Under the pieces are notes generated by a model. That model searched no databases and was not told the DNA's origin. It was given only the letters and a program-made list of their open reading frames with translations. A stretch of DNA of 64,000 nucleotides from Dipteris shenzhenensis (lineage: Eukaryota > Polypodiophyta > Polypodiopsida > Gleicheniales), in NCBI GenBank assembly GCA_047967505.1, contig CM106540.1; one strand, given 5' to 3'. Within the stretch, counting starts at the first letter, position 1; each line of letters starts with the position of its first letter. Positions 36,819 to 47,719 of the stretch are shown piece by piece. The position numbers and the translations under genes were made by a program.

Positions 36819-37400
36819 CAGTTGATGACCCCAATACCATAGATTTTACTATAGCGAGGATTTTTCCTGAGCAGCCAACCGACCTATAATGTGATTCTTC
36901 TAAATACAAGATTGCAAAGCAAAACTGGTGGTATGGATGTCAACATGCAAACATACACACAGCATCGAATTCTTTCGTGTTAACATGTCCTTCTTAGACT
37001 TGTCTAGTACATTGATGGCCATGTCAACATCTAGGCTTACCTTGTCAAGTCTCAACTTCACAGCATGCAACATTTTATGAGAGTTTTCCACCTTGTCCAT
37101 TGTGTATGTTACAGACAATGTGCCACAAGCACTTGAGAACTTGGTCGATGATGGAAACTTCTTGATCTTGGGGGAACCTCGCATATCTTCAACCACTACT
37201 GTGGCTTCGAAGGGGTTAGTAGAAAGACTCAGCTTTTTTTGAAATCGATCGATTTTACGTTGAAGCTTGCCCTGTTGCTCAATGTTGTAGACCAAAAAAT
37301 ACAAATCATTAGCTTCTTGTAGAAGGTTGGGGTCACGAATGCTTTTGGACTTTATTCTATAAGCCTTTCTTGGCTCATTGAAACAGTGAGCCACTCCCAT
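36819..37400 (-). CDS. Unidentified two-exon gene fragment
   Basis: The frame starts at ATG 37400. The first exon runs to a gtatgt donor (exon end 36957). After an intron of 83 bases ending ttatag, a second exon (36883-36819) keeps phase and reads VGWLLRKNPRYSKIYGIGV before another gtatgt donor. The first part, about 148 residues, is hydrophilic and Lys-rich with a helix-prone middle (EQQGKLQRKIDRFQKKL) and SPKIKKFPSSTKF. No domain was recognised. Both donors and the in-phase join support a real gene or a former one. Downstream on the same strand lie satellite DNA, further coding debris and a phosphatase-like remnant, so this may be the 5' part of that gene. Alternatively it is a transposon-borne gene. 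Confidence 0.45.
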
Positions 37401-37419
37401 TCAAGAAGGTCCACATCTA

Positions 37420-38055
37420 TTAACCTTCGGGGGTTTTTACTCTAGTAATGCTGAGGCCATAAAACTCATGAAAGTCTTGAGCAGTATGACAAAATCTCCT
37501 AGGTACAACCCCCATAGATGACTCCAGGAATCACATAAATTTAAATCTTCACACTATTGGTTATTTCACTCTTCATTAATGTCTCAATATTATGGACTTG
37601 ATTAGGGTCTTTTGGGTGTATTCATGTTTGGGTAGTATGAACTTTGGGCTTAAAAGCATGTGCTAAATAAGCACTCTCTTAGCACATTTGCGAGAGTGCT
37701 TAGAGGTGGGATTTACATAATGTAACAGATTGGATACCTTGCATGTTTCAAATGTCCAGTTGGACTGACACTTGTAAAACATGATGAAACCAGTCCTTCA
37801 GTTGTAACTGCCTACTCACTTCTCATTGGAACGTGATAGCTCTCGTACCTCTCATCTCTCACGACTCTAGCCTCTCTCACAGCTGCTGCAGGTCTCGTCC
37901 CTCATAGCTCTAGCAAGCTCAAGGTCTCGGCACAAAAAAGGATAGGGACGGAGAGAAATAGCTCAAGGTCTTGTCTCTCATAGCTCTCGCAGGTCTATAA
38001 CTTCAATAGATTGAGGAGGAATTAGTTGCAAGCTGTTCCCAACTGAAATAATTCG
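37420..38055. other. Intergenic stretch with short imperfect repeats
   Basis: No gene recognised. ctctcatagctct / ctcgtctctcatagctct variants recur between about 37840 and 37995. This could include the lost 5' part of the copia element, but no 5' LTR was seen. Confidence 0.35.
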
Positions 38056-38143
38056 AAGCATGGGAGTGTCTTGTTGGTCATGAAAGAAAAAGGAAGGAGA
38101 TGGACAATAAGAGAATATGTAGGAAGCAAATGTAGTAGGTAGT

Positions 38144-39620
38144 GTGTTGCAAGATTCCTTAATTATTTCATTGGATACTATCACTGATACATGGGTAGTG
38201 GACTCAAGGGCTTTATTTCATGCTACACCTCATAGGAAATATTTTCAAGACTATGTTCAAAGTGATTTTGGAGTTATTCATTTAGGTGATGATGAAGCGA
38301 TGAAGGTTGTTGGAAAGGGCAAGGTGTTGATAAAGTTACAGAATGGAAACCAATGGTTGCCGAAGGAGGTAAACCATGTTCTTGATTTTAAAAGAAACTT
38401 AATTTCAGCAGGATAATTGGATGATGAAGGCTACACAATCACATTTGCAAGAAATTTGAGGAAGGCATGCAGGGACTTTACAACTTTGGGCTAAAGCAGT
38501 GAATACAACTGTTTACTTGATAAATAGGCCACCTTCAAGTTCCTTAGATGGTGGCATTCTAGAAGAGGCATGGACATTTGGTTGTGAAGCATTTGTCCAT
38601 GTTAATAAGCAATTGAGAACAAAGCTTGGGGCAAAATCCAAGAAGTGCATCTTTATTGGATATGGAGGTAGTGAGTTTGGCTACCATTTGTGGGATTATC
38701 AAAGTAACAAAATCATTAGGAGCAAAGATGTTGTATTCAATGATATTATTATGTATAAAGATCATTTGCAGAAAAGGAAGAAAGAAAATGCATACACAGA
38801 ATACACAACACAACCCTTGATGAAATCACAGGAGATGAAATTCCATAGGTTGCAGAAAATGAGAATGTGTAGTAGCAAAAGCAGCATGAACTTCAAATTT
38901 CTCCAGGTGCACTTAGAAGGTCTACGAGGATAAGTAGACCACCTGAGCAACTTTCTCCTTCTTTCAATTATGTTTTATTAACTGATTATGGTGAACCAGA
39001 ATTGCATGAAGAAGCAATGCAAGTAGAATCCAAAAAGGAGTGGGAGCGAGACATGGAAGAGGAAATGGACTCTTTGCTCTACAAAACCAAACTTGGGATT
39101 ATGGGAAAAATAGCATTGCAAAATAAAAGGGTTTACAGGGTGAAGGAAGAAGATGGAGGGTTTTAGAGGTTCAAACATTTCTTTACAAGGATATGTTGAT
39201 TCAAATATGGTAGGTGATAAAGGAAGGAGTACTACTGTGTATGTTTTCACTGTAGGTGGAACAGTAGTAGTAAGCTGGGTTTCAAAGTTGCAAAAGGTTG
39301 TTGCACTGTCTACAATAGAAGCAAAATATGTTGCAGTTACAGAGACTACTAAAGAGATGATTTGGTTGCAGCGGAGCTTGGGAAGAAGCAAGAAAATTGC
39401 ATCTTGTATAGTGATAGCCAGAGTTCTATTCATCTCGCAAAGAATTCAGCCTTCTATTCAAGAACCAAACATATACAGCTCAAATATCATTTCATCCAAT
39501 CTGTTTTGGAGGATGGGTAGTTGAAGTTGGAAAAGATACACACTAGCTAGAATCTTGCAGATATGTTAACTAAGGTGATAACCCGGAAGAAGTTGAGCTC
39601 TTGCTCGATTTCAATTGGTC
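38144..39620 (+). pseudogene. Copia pol, multiply deleted
   Basis: The first block (38144-38416) reads TWVVDSRALFHATPH, then HLGDDEAMKVVGKGKVLIKL. It is the copia aspartic protease, but the catalytic D-S-G-A has become DSRA. A deletion near 38490 joins it to WAKAVNTTVYLINRPPSS, the post-core integrase region. A second, in-frame, deletion joins EEAWT to FGCEAFVHV. KKCIFIGYGG and the linker follow. RT is represented only by KEWERDMEEEMDSLLY and RVYRVKEE (about 39030-39150), after which a large deletion leads straight into RNase H: LQGYVDSNMVGDK, VSWVSKLQKVVALSTIEAKY, EMIWLQ. Near 39560 a frame reads ADMLTKV-like debris. It cannot produce a polyprotein. Confidence 0.85.
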
Positions 39621-39719
39621 TTCAAGAATGAGGAACAATATGAGGGACAACCAGATCCAAAGAATTTTAGTGAGTGTAGTGACAGTGGAGTTACTATGAT
39701 CAGTCTCCAAGTGGGAGAT

Positions 39720-40420
39720 TATTGTATGTGGAGCTTGATCTTTTTTCAGAGATTGTTTTTTGCCGTGCTCTGGACCCATACGTGCTTATGCCCATTCTAT
39801 GAAGGGAGGTAGGAACGGGCAACGCCCCCTCTTAAGACGTCGCCGGGGGATTCCAAGGGGGACTAACGACATGCAGTCCCTCTTGGCGAGGGTTCAAGAA
39901 CGACGCTCCTGAAGCCAAAAATACATGAAAATTGGTGCACAAGTTGCTTATGAGTTGTGTGATCAAAAATTGTAAGATAAGGGTGTGGCTCACATAGCAG
40001 GAGAGCAATATGTATATACCTTTGTAAGACTAGAATAAGTCCAATCATACAAATTTTAAAGATAAAAAATCTACACAGAAAATAAAAGAGAATATGAAAG
40101 AGAAGAAAAAAGAGGTAAACAAAAACTTTTAAGAAAAACAAAAGGAACACATATTTAGCAAGCAAAGCAACACTTATGTTATTATCAATGCCCAAGCATA
40201 AGCAGCTATACTGGGTTTCTAAAGACCCGCGGAGTCTCTTGGGCAATATATATACTGCTTGTATCTTTTCGCTTGCTTGTTTCTCTGTGGACGTAGCCCA
40301 TACTGGGTGAACCACGTATATCGGTGTCTCTTTGTCTCTTCATTCTGTGCTTTCTGTATTGTGTATTTCACGCATTCCTCTTCTCGCATTGTTGCTCGGT
40401 TATCAGCATTGGAGTTCAAC
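39720..40420 (+). repeat. Copia 3' LTR containing two insertions
   Basis: It aligns piecewise with the LTR at 48542-48907 (opposite strand): tgtatgtggagc, cccattctatgaagg and ggtgtctctttgtctcttca occur in both. The start should be TG but reads ta. Two extra segments are absent from the other LTR: roughly 39862-39982, and roughly 40021-40242. The latter is flanked by gcaatatgtatata and gcaatatatatact. The LTR is about 700 bp against 366 bp for its relative. Confidence 0.75.
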
Positions 40421-40429
40421 CGTAAAGCT

Positions 40430-41435
40430 ATACTGGTGCAAGAAGAGAAAGGTGCTGACCTGATGGCATGGGATGTGTTGTTGGTTGCAGCAATTATTGT
40501 AAGGAAATATTACTTCAGGAATCTCGCTAAATCTTGAGGATTAGGAATGAAGAGTATGGTGAGAGTAGGTATCCAAGGTGTGGATTTTTGGCTATGCAGG
40601 TCTGTTGGAAAGGTTAGGGAACATGCAGGAATAATTTTAACGGCATAGAGTGTGAGCATGGCATAATCATTACCAAATGTACACATCACAGCAAATTGTG
40701 AACGTGGAGAGGGAACTGTGGACGTCTGGGTGAACATAAACTGAAGACTATGAGTAAACTCCTAACACATGGGCTATCTTCAAAAAGCCAGGGGAATGCC
40801 TTGTTTCAATGACAAAAGGCATGTACATGCAACTGTTCCCCTCTTTTCCATACAACTGTGAAATATTCACATCACCGTGCCGTAGTCCTAATCCTATTGC
40901 TTATTTTCCCCTTATCCTTCATTCATACATGGGCTTCACCTTTCAACCATAAGTATTAGTAGGTGGACCCAGGAGGCTACTACTACCCATACATTCTTAC
41001 AGTTTTGGTGATAGATTTACAAGAGCTTAACAAATGCTCCCATAAATTCATGCCTCTGGACAGTGAGGGCAATCTACAAAGCTCCCCTGTGGAAATGGGA
41101 TCCTTGCAATATGACAATAGAGTCCTTCAGAAACGACCGAAACTTGGAGATGCTGTCATACAGGGTATCCCCACCATAAGCCCATGTTCGGCAACAATTA
41201 GCTGTGCAGTGTCCATCATGAACATTTTAAAAAACTTGCTCAGTGAGCAGTGCAGTATGAAGACCATGTCCCCATTATTGTAATAACGAACAGAAACTGG
41301 ACCCAGAACGAGCTCACATCCAAAGTTCAAGGCAGACAGGAGCTTACTCATGTATCAAAGTGTAGGCCAACGTTCTAGAAAGGCAAGAAATACCTGCAAA
41401 TCTCTCATTCCAAATTATTCATGCTATTCAAAATC
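40430..41435. other. Stretch between copia LTR and PPR gene, no gene recognised
   Basis: A minus-strand frame at 41351-41127 reads like ordinary protein sequence (NFGCELVLGPVSVRYYNN and onward) but matches no family I recognise and has no clear neighbouring exons. It lies 3' of the PPR gene on the same strand. It could be a decayed exon or chance. Confidence 0.3.
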
Positions 41436-41441
41436 TCCTTT

Positions 41442-41655
41442 GGCCAAGATGCTATTTGCTGAAGTGAACATTTGAAGATAGACAAAATTTTAGGTTGTTG
41501 AACTAGCAGGCCCTTGGCGAAGATGGTATTCAATGAAGTGGCATTCCGAGGATAGGAAAAATCTAGGTTGCTGAACTAAGTAGCCTCTGGCCAAGATGGT
41601 ATCCAATGAATTGAACATCTCAGGATAGTCAAACTTTAGGTTGTTGAACTAAGCA
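41442..41655. repeat. Three tandem copies of a 73-bp unit
   Basis: Units start ggccaagat at 41442, ggcgaagat at 41516 and ggccaagat at 41589, each ending in ggttgttgaactaag or a close variant. The array lies just 3' of the PPR gene stop codon, possibly in its 3' untranslated region. Confidence 0.85.
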
Positions 41656-41730
41656 GGCTCGTTTACTTTTCTTCCTCCACCAGAATACATCAAGCATTGG
41701 CAGGTATTCCAAGTACTGCTGCTTGGCACG

Positions 41731-41812
41731 CAGGATTGGGGTGTCCTAGCACTCCTGACAGCCATTCCCTCCAGGATTGGGGTGTCCTAGCACTCCTGAC
41801 AGCCATTCCCTC
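41731..41812. repeat. 41-bp tandem duplication at the end of the PPR gene
   Basis: Two identical-looking units, 41731-41771 and 41772-41812, each begin caggattggggtgtcctag. Because 41 is not a multiple of 3, the second unit to be translated is read in another frame and supplies the stop codon of the PPR protein. Confidence 0.95.
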
Positions 41813-44800
41813 CATTCCTCTATCATTAACCCTTTGCGAGACAATTTACTGGAAGCCATTTGTTTACCTTTCTTGTTGGATGTATTCCAGCTCGAATGTG
41901 GTTTGTGCACCTCGCACATTCTCATCAGGTGCTCTTTCTGTGCATTGTCCCACATGTGATCAGCTGCATAAATGTTTGACATCAGCACATAACCAGCAAC
42001 TCTGCTCCAATCAGACTTAACAAGGAAATCAAACGCTCGTCTTCCTAGTTTGGAATCACCAAATTTAGCACAAGAACCTAACAAAGCCATCCATGCTGTA
42101 GAGTCGGGGGGAAGTGGCATCTTCAGAACCAAGTCCTCCGCCTCATCTAAACGAGCTGCACGACCAAGCAGGTCCATCACACAGATATAATGCTGGATGT
42201 CTGGTGTAAGTCCATAATCTTCATTCATCACCCTGAAGTAATGCTGGCCCTCCTGTACAAGCCCTGCATGGCTACATGCCGTGAGAAGACTTACAAATGT
42301 CACATGATTTGGCGCAACTCCTTGTCCTCGCATGCTCTCAAAGTATTGCTCTGCTCTCTTGCAGTTCCCGTGGTTGGCATATCCTGCAATCAATGAGTTC
42401 CAAGATACTACATCTCGTACTGGCAACCTCTCAAACACCTGACATGCATCCTCAAGACTGCCACATTTGGCATACATGTCAATAAGGGAATTTTCAATAA
42501 ACAGATCCTGCTCTGGCCCACTTTCCACAATAATAGTGTGGATTTGCTTACCCTGCTCAAGACATGCCATGCCAGCGCAAGCATTTAGGATGCACCCAAA
42601 GGTGATCTCATTTGGCTCCATGCCTTCCTGCTGCATAGTTTCAAACAATTGGATGGCTTTTTGAGCCTGTCCATTTTCAATATAACCTGTAATCATCGTG
42701 GACCATGTCACAACATTTCGTACCAGGAGCCTATCAAAAATCACGCATGCATCTTCTAGGCCGCTGCACTTAATATACAAGTCAATTAGTGTGCTTCCAA
42801 CAATTGTATCCAACTCAAGCCCTCGTTTAACAATGTCAGCATGGATTAGCCGGCCACGATATAGGGCTGCTATACTGGCACAAGCTTTGACAATGCAGAC
42901 AAATGTAACCTTGTCAGGCTCAATGCCCTCCTGTTCCATTTCAGAGAAGAGCTGGAGGGCCTCCTGACCAAGCCCATAGTCACCATATCCTCCGATTAGC
43001 ACACACCATGACACCAAATTTCGAACTGGCAACCTGTCAAATACCTTGTGTGCATCTTTGAGGCTGTTACATTTGGCATACATGTCAATAAGAGCAGTTC
43101 CAACTGATAAATCTGACTCAAGTTCTTGTTGAATAATCTTAGCATGGATAATTTTTCCCTGAACTAAGGATACTGCACTGACACATGCTTTGAGAATGCA
43201 CAAAAATGTTACCTTGTCAGGCTCTATCCCATCCTGTTGCATCTTGTTACAGAGCTGGAGAGCGTCTTTCCCATGCCCACTTTGGACATATCCTGCAATC
43301 AATGAATTCCAAGAAACCACATCCCGCTGCAGCAACTTGTCAAAGGCATCATGTGCGTCGTTTACGCTGTTGCATTTGGCATACATATCAACCAGGGTGT
43401 TTCCAACAGATAGGATTGACTCAAACCCTTTCTCCTTGATGTCAGCATGGACCAACTTGCCCCAACCCAGTGCTCCTATGCTGGCACATGCCTTGAGAAC
43501 ACAAACAAATGTGATCTCATTTGGCTCTTTTCCCTCCTGTTGCATTTTTTCATATAGCTCAAAAGCTTTCTCCCCTTGCCCATGCCCTGCATATCCTGCA
43601 ATGATTGCATTCCATGACACAGTAACTCGTATAGGCAAATCATCGAAGACCTTGCATGCCCCCTCTAGACTGCCACATTTAGCATACATGTCAATTAGGG
43701 TGCTTCCAATATAAGGATCTGACTGGAGCCCTCGTTTCATTATGTCAGCATGGATGAGCTTGCCCTCATCTAGGGCTGCTGTGCTGGAGCATGCTTTAAG
43801 GATGCGAACATATGTGACCTTATTTGGCTCTGTACCACCCTCCTCCATTTTTTGAAACAGTTGAAGTGCTTTTTCACCATGCCCGTGTTCTACATATGCT
43901 GCAATCATTGAGCACCATGATACCATGTTCCTCTCTTGTAACATGTTGAACACGTTGCGTGCATCTATTAGGCTACCACATTTGGCATACATGTCAACCA
44001 GACTGTTTCCAACAAACAAATTTGACTCCAATAGCCCTCTTTTACTGATGTGAACATGGATCGTTCTGCCCTGATTTAGAGCATGCACGCTAGCACATGC
44101 TTTCAGTACGCATACAAATGTGATCTCATTTGGTTCTGTGTCATGCTGTTGCATTTTTTGAAATAGTTGTAGGGCTTCCCAACCATGGCCATGATTGGCA
44201 TATCCTGAGATCATCGCATTCCATGACACTACATCTTGTAACAGCAAATTGTCAAATATATTGCAAGCGCACTCTAGGCTGCCACATTTTGCATACATGT
44301 CCACTAAAGTGTTTCCAACATGAAGGTCTGTCTGAAGCTCTTTTTTTATAATCTCAGCATGAATCAGCCTACCATGAGGCAAAGCTGCTGTATCAGCACA
44401 TGCTTTCAGGACTGCGACATAAGTGTACGAGCTTGGTTTGAGAGAAGACATTTGCATTTGCTTATAAAGCAACAAAGCCTGCTTACATTGGCCATGCTGC
44501 ACATACGCAGAAATGATCATAGTCCATGTGTACACGTTTTGTTTGTGCAAACTGCTAAAAGCTTGCTGTGCTTCAATCAAGCTTCCACAACTTGCGAACA
44601 TGCGGATGAGTTGGCATCCCAGCTTTGTGTCCAACTGTAATTTCTTTTCAATGATCATGGAATACACTCGCCTACCTGCTACAAGGTCCTTATTTCTGAT
44701 GCATCCCTGCAGAATACAAATCAAGCTGCCCATGGAAATTTGCCTTCCTTGTTTGACCATTTGATCCATGGCATGCAGCACATTGAGCATGTGTCCCTCC

Positions 44801-44826
44801 TTGCACGTTTTGTGCAAAGGATCCAT
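41746..44826 (-). CDS. PLS-class pentatricopeptide repeat protein (E subgroup, no DYW)
   Basis: A single 1026-residue frame without introns. PPR proteins bind single-stranded RNA in chloroplasts or mitochondria; PLS types mostly specify C-to-U RNA editing. Eight P-L-S repeat blocks recur every 101-102 residues, each with a line such as VSWNAMISGY, then EPNEITFVCVLKACAS, GKLIHADI and LIDMYAKCGSL. The last PPRs (HVTFVSLLTACSHAGL, CVMDLLGRAARLDEAE) lead into an E domain from about residue 908 (TAWMALLGSCA, YVLMSNIYAA). The E-plus part fades after HKPHSSW and there is no DYW deaminase domain, so any editing would need a partner supplying deaminase activity. The ATG at 44826 is the first in frame, and the product starts almost directly with a repeat. 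No clear organelle transit peptide is visible, so an upstream exon is possible. The last residues come from a 41-bp duplication. Confidence 0.95.
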   Translation of the reverse strand: MDPLHKTCKEGHMLNVLHAMDQMVKQGRQISMGSLICILQGCIRNKDLVAGRRVYSMIIEKKLQLDTKLGCQLIRMFASCGSLIEAQQAFSSLHKQNVYTWTMIISAYVQHGQCKQALLLYKQMQMSSLKPSSYTYVAVLKACADTAALPHGRLIHAEIIKKELQTDLHVGNTLVDMYAKCGSLECACNIFDNLLLQDVVSWNAMISGYANHGHGWEALQLFQKMQQHDTEPNEITFVCVLKACASVHALNQGRTIHVHISKRGLLESNLFVGNSLVDMYAKCGSLIDARNVFNMLQERNMVSWCSMIAAYVEHGHGEKALQLFQKMEEGGTEPNKVTYVRILKACSSTAALDEGKLIHADIMKRGLQSDPYIGSTLIDMYAKCGSLEGACKVFDDLPIRVTVSWNAIIAGYAGHGQGEKAFELYEKMQQEGKEPNEITFVCVLKACASIGALGWGKLVHADIKEKGFESILSVGNTLVDMYAKCNSVNDAHDAFDKLLQRDVVSWNSLIAGYVQSGHGKDALQLCNKMQQDGIEPDKVTFLCILKACVSAVSLVQGKIIHAKIIQQELESDLSVGTALIDMYAKCNSLKDAHKVFDRLPVRNLVSWCVLIGGYGDYGLGQEALQLFSEMEQEGIEPDKVTFVCIVKACASIAALYRGRLIHADIVKRGLELDTIVGSTLIDLYIKCSGLEDACVIFDRLLVRNVVTWSTMITGYIENGQAQKAIQLFETMQQEGMEPNEITFGCILNACAGMACLEQGKQIHTIIVESGPEQDLFIENSLIDMYAKCGSLEDACQVFERLPVRDVVSWNSLIAGYANHGNCKRAEQYFESMRGQGVAPNHVTFVSLLTACSHAGLVQEGQHYFRVMNEDYGLTPDIQHYICVMDLLGRAARLDEAEDLVLKMPLPPDSTAWMALLGSCAKFGDSKLGRRAFDFLVKSDWSRVAGYVLMSNIYAADHMWDNAQKEHLMRMCEVHKPHSSWNTSNKKGKQMASSKLSRKGLMIEEWREWLSGVLGHPNPGGNGCQEC

Positions 44827-44829
44827 AAA

Positions 44830-47695
44830 CTTCTCTCAATGCAGGTAGAACGTTACAGTCATGCTTTGCAGACAAACAAATTGAAGATTGGCAGGAAGGA
44901 AAGATATGGCTTTTAACAAGTTGTGTCCCCAATGATGAGTCTTATCGAGTGGCACGTTGTACTCCAAGGCGGTTCGACTATTAATAATTGCCATTATGCA
45001 GTTATCGTTGCCAGATTAAGCAACAGCAGAAACAATACTAGTATATAAATCACTTGTCACATTGACTATGAGAGGTATTCCCCCACTTTCTAGAAGTATA
45101 GACGTTTATGCATGCAGCATCATGCAGTTCTAGCACGTTTTAGTGAAGTGAAGTATTTTGATTTGTTTTCAATCTCCTTTCCTTTATGGATACGGTCATT
45201 ATTCTTCGACTTGGGTTGAAGTCCGTGTTGGATGCTCCTTTATCTTAGCATCCTTCGCAAACCTCTTAGCTTTGACCAATTTATTCCCATAGGTCAAAAA
45301 ATTTGCACTGAGCACTATGTTGGTCAATAGATTTGTGTAAAGATCCAAGAATATGCCCAAAGAAATGGTGTAAAATACCCACCGCGTTACGTCGATCGAC
45401 CCTTGCAACAAATTCGGTGGCTCCAGCCGACCGCCAAAACCTTCCAAGGGCCATCTCAATTTGTACTCGTACACTGAGAAAAATGTATCGATCGGTCCCA
45501 TTCTTGTTTTGATCAAGGAAATCCTCATTATTTAGGTGACTTCCCTAGAACGTTCGTAGTGTAGCAGGCATAAGCACCTTGTGCCACTTTCGCAATACCA
45601 TTCGAAAACTGATAAGAATGTATCCAACGGTCTCATGTTTTGCTGATCAAGAACAACTTCCATCCAACTGCCAGAGGGTTTAAACCAAGCGGTTAAAACG
45701 GGTCCTTGGCATCAGCTCACGATTCTATCTTGGTGACCCCATATATGGTGTACTATTAAAAGGAAAAATTCGTCAATTATACTCTTGCTCTCTCTTATCC
45801 CTGGGTTCAGACAACCCTCCCGCCCACTCTTAGCCTTGGGTTCAGACCACCCTCCCGCCCATTGGAGAAGGAAATAGAATTGGAGGATGGCCGCTGCGTG
45901 TGGTGGTTCACACCAGCTGCTGCTGGCGGTCATCAGGTTGCTACTTTATGTCACCAATGTGTGATTGGTGTGGTGGCCGGAGGAGATGGAATGGGCCAAT
46001 CATGTAGCAATTGGAGGAGTTGGCCATGGAGCAAGCATCCTCCATGGACCAACACAAATCTTTTATGTCAGTGTCCAACCCATCTGTCTTATTAGGCCAA
46101 CTAGGATGACAACCCTTCACACCATTTTTTGGAGGATGGCCGTTGGGTGGTGTGAACCCAGTCTTAGAATTCCTAGCCTTGGTGCAAGAGTGCTGAAAAG
46201 TACTTGTTATTCTAGCTGCCCAAGCCCAATCACAATTAGAATTCTCTTGACATGGGAAAGAGTGTTTACAAAAGACTGAGGTTTAATGTCACTTGAATGG
46301 CAAATTTTAAAAATTAACCTTTAAATTTGAAATTAGGAGGCTTTAAAACCTAAAAATTTCAAGTCACTTCATTTATAAATTTTGCTTAAAACGTGAAAAT
46401 TGTCAGTAAAGACCGTTAAAATTTTCAGCTTAGAGGTTTTTATATCTCTTAAGAACTGTGAAGTGTATTAATTAAATATATTTTATGCGACTGGGGAACA
46501 CCTTTGCATTACATTTTCATGTAGTGGAGGGAGTTTTTAAGGGGTACCGCCACAAACTTATTTGGAAATATTTTCGTAGGTGCAATAATTTGTGTCCCCA
46601 ATTGAAAAGATTTTTATATCTCTTGATAGGCCCCGTTTGGTGTCATCGTGTGGCTCTAATTGACCAAATCTTTTTGTTGGTTACTTTCTATCTCTTCCTT
46701 TTCCTCTTGCCCTTAGGTTACCTATTTGCCATATTTTGTCACAATACATGTCACAATTGGATAGGGTATTGATACTTGATTCTCTACTTTATACTGATAC
46801 ATCTAGAGATTGTTTAGGAGCTATCAAAAGTGCATTGGAGCCTAGTAGTGTTACTTGTGTTTTTGGAAATTTGACTTTGCAATTCTACCTCGAACTTTCC
46901 CCGATGCGTTTCAACTACTTCTTCGATCATCATTGCAATATTGCATACATCCTCCACTATTTTTGCAATTGTAATGTTCCAAATTGCTCTTTAAATCTTC
47001 ATACAAAACTTGGCAACACATTTAATGGATCATTGTTCCATTAGTGTCAAATTCTTCACCCATAATAAGATTTTGTAGCCTCTTGAGATATTCACTCACT
47101 TTGTCCTTGCTTAGTCTTGGCATTGCAAGTTCCTCTTTCAATATGTTTGGACCTTCATGGCTATGAGAAGTACTTACTGGCATACTTTGATTTAGGCTCA
47201 ATTCAATAATGGAAATTATATCACAATGTAACATTAGACCATGGGCCATGAACTCTAAGTCCCCTCATCCATGTTGAGGAACCAATGGACTAGCTCCCCT
47301 CTTAGAGCTTGAGAGAAAAAATTCCAATAACCTTTCTCTTGCGTTGATGTATTTGTACCCATTTTTCCTTGAAAAACTAAAAGAATTCTTCAAGGTCACA
47401 TTTGCATAAGAACATTGGCATGGATGCATATGGATCAACTCCAAGGTTGGGACCTTCTATTATTGTCTCTAGTTGTTGCATTTCATCAATGACATACTTG
47501 TCCATGTGATTAGGGTAATCATTTGGCCTTGTGTCCCGTATGGGCTCCATTCTAAAATTGCTCATATTTGGAATTCAATAGGACCTTCTCTTGTACAAGA
47601 GTGAAACTAGCGTGCTGTCAAATGTCTTTTAACCTTTATTCCTTCAACCTTATTTATGATGGTAGCCAAGTAATAATCTTTGACTTAGTTGAGAA
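44830..47695. other. Intergenic region upstream of the PPR gene
   Basis: No gene recognised. Candidates considered were a 109-codon minus frame (45528-45199) and minus frames at 47565-47377 and 47249-47022. None has a recognisable domain, although the last two look protein-like and could be transposon debris. A phrase resembling gggttcaga-accctcccgccca is duplicated at about 45803 and 45838, and ggaggatggccg occurs at 45882 and 46131. Confidence 0.35.
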
Positions 47696-47719
47696 CATGA
47701 GATTTGAAGTTTCATGACT

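Larger units (their letters stand above)
38060..40420 (+). mobile_element. Ty1/copia retrotransposon with internal deletions
   Basis: The plus strand carries a copia protease/pre-integrase piece, late integrase tail, linker and RNase H tail, then a polypurine tract (aagtgggaga, 39709-39718) and a 3' LTR from 39720. The integrase core and most of the reverse transcriptase are missing, and the 5' LTR was not found. The LTR is of the same family as the one at 48542-48907. Confidence 0.85.

Noticed and set aside
39863-40315. 150-codon hydrophobic minus frame
   Set aside because: Antisense to the copia LTR and spans an A-rich insertion; hydrophobicity is from poly-A read as Phe/Leu.
41127-41351. 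Protein-like minus frame of 74 codons
   Set aside because: No recognisable family and no supporting exons; noted in the feature list but not called as a gene.
41000-41690. Search for a DYW domain downstream of the PPR stop
   Set aside because: No HAE or CxxC signature blocks or DYW end were seen in any minus frame.
42190-44764. Several plus frames of 60-174 codons
   Set aside because: Antisense shadows of the repetitive PPR gene.
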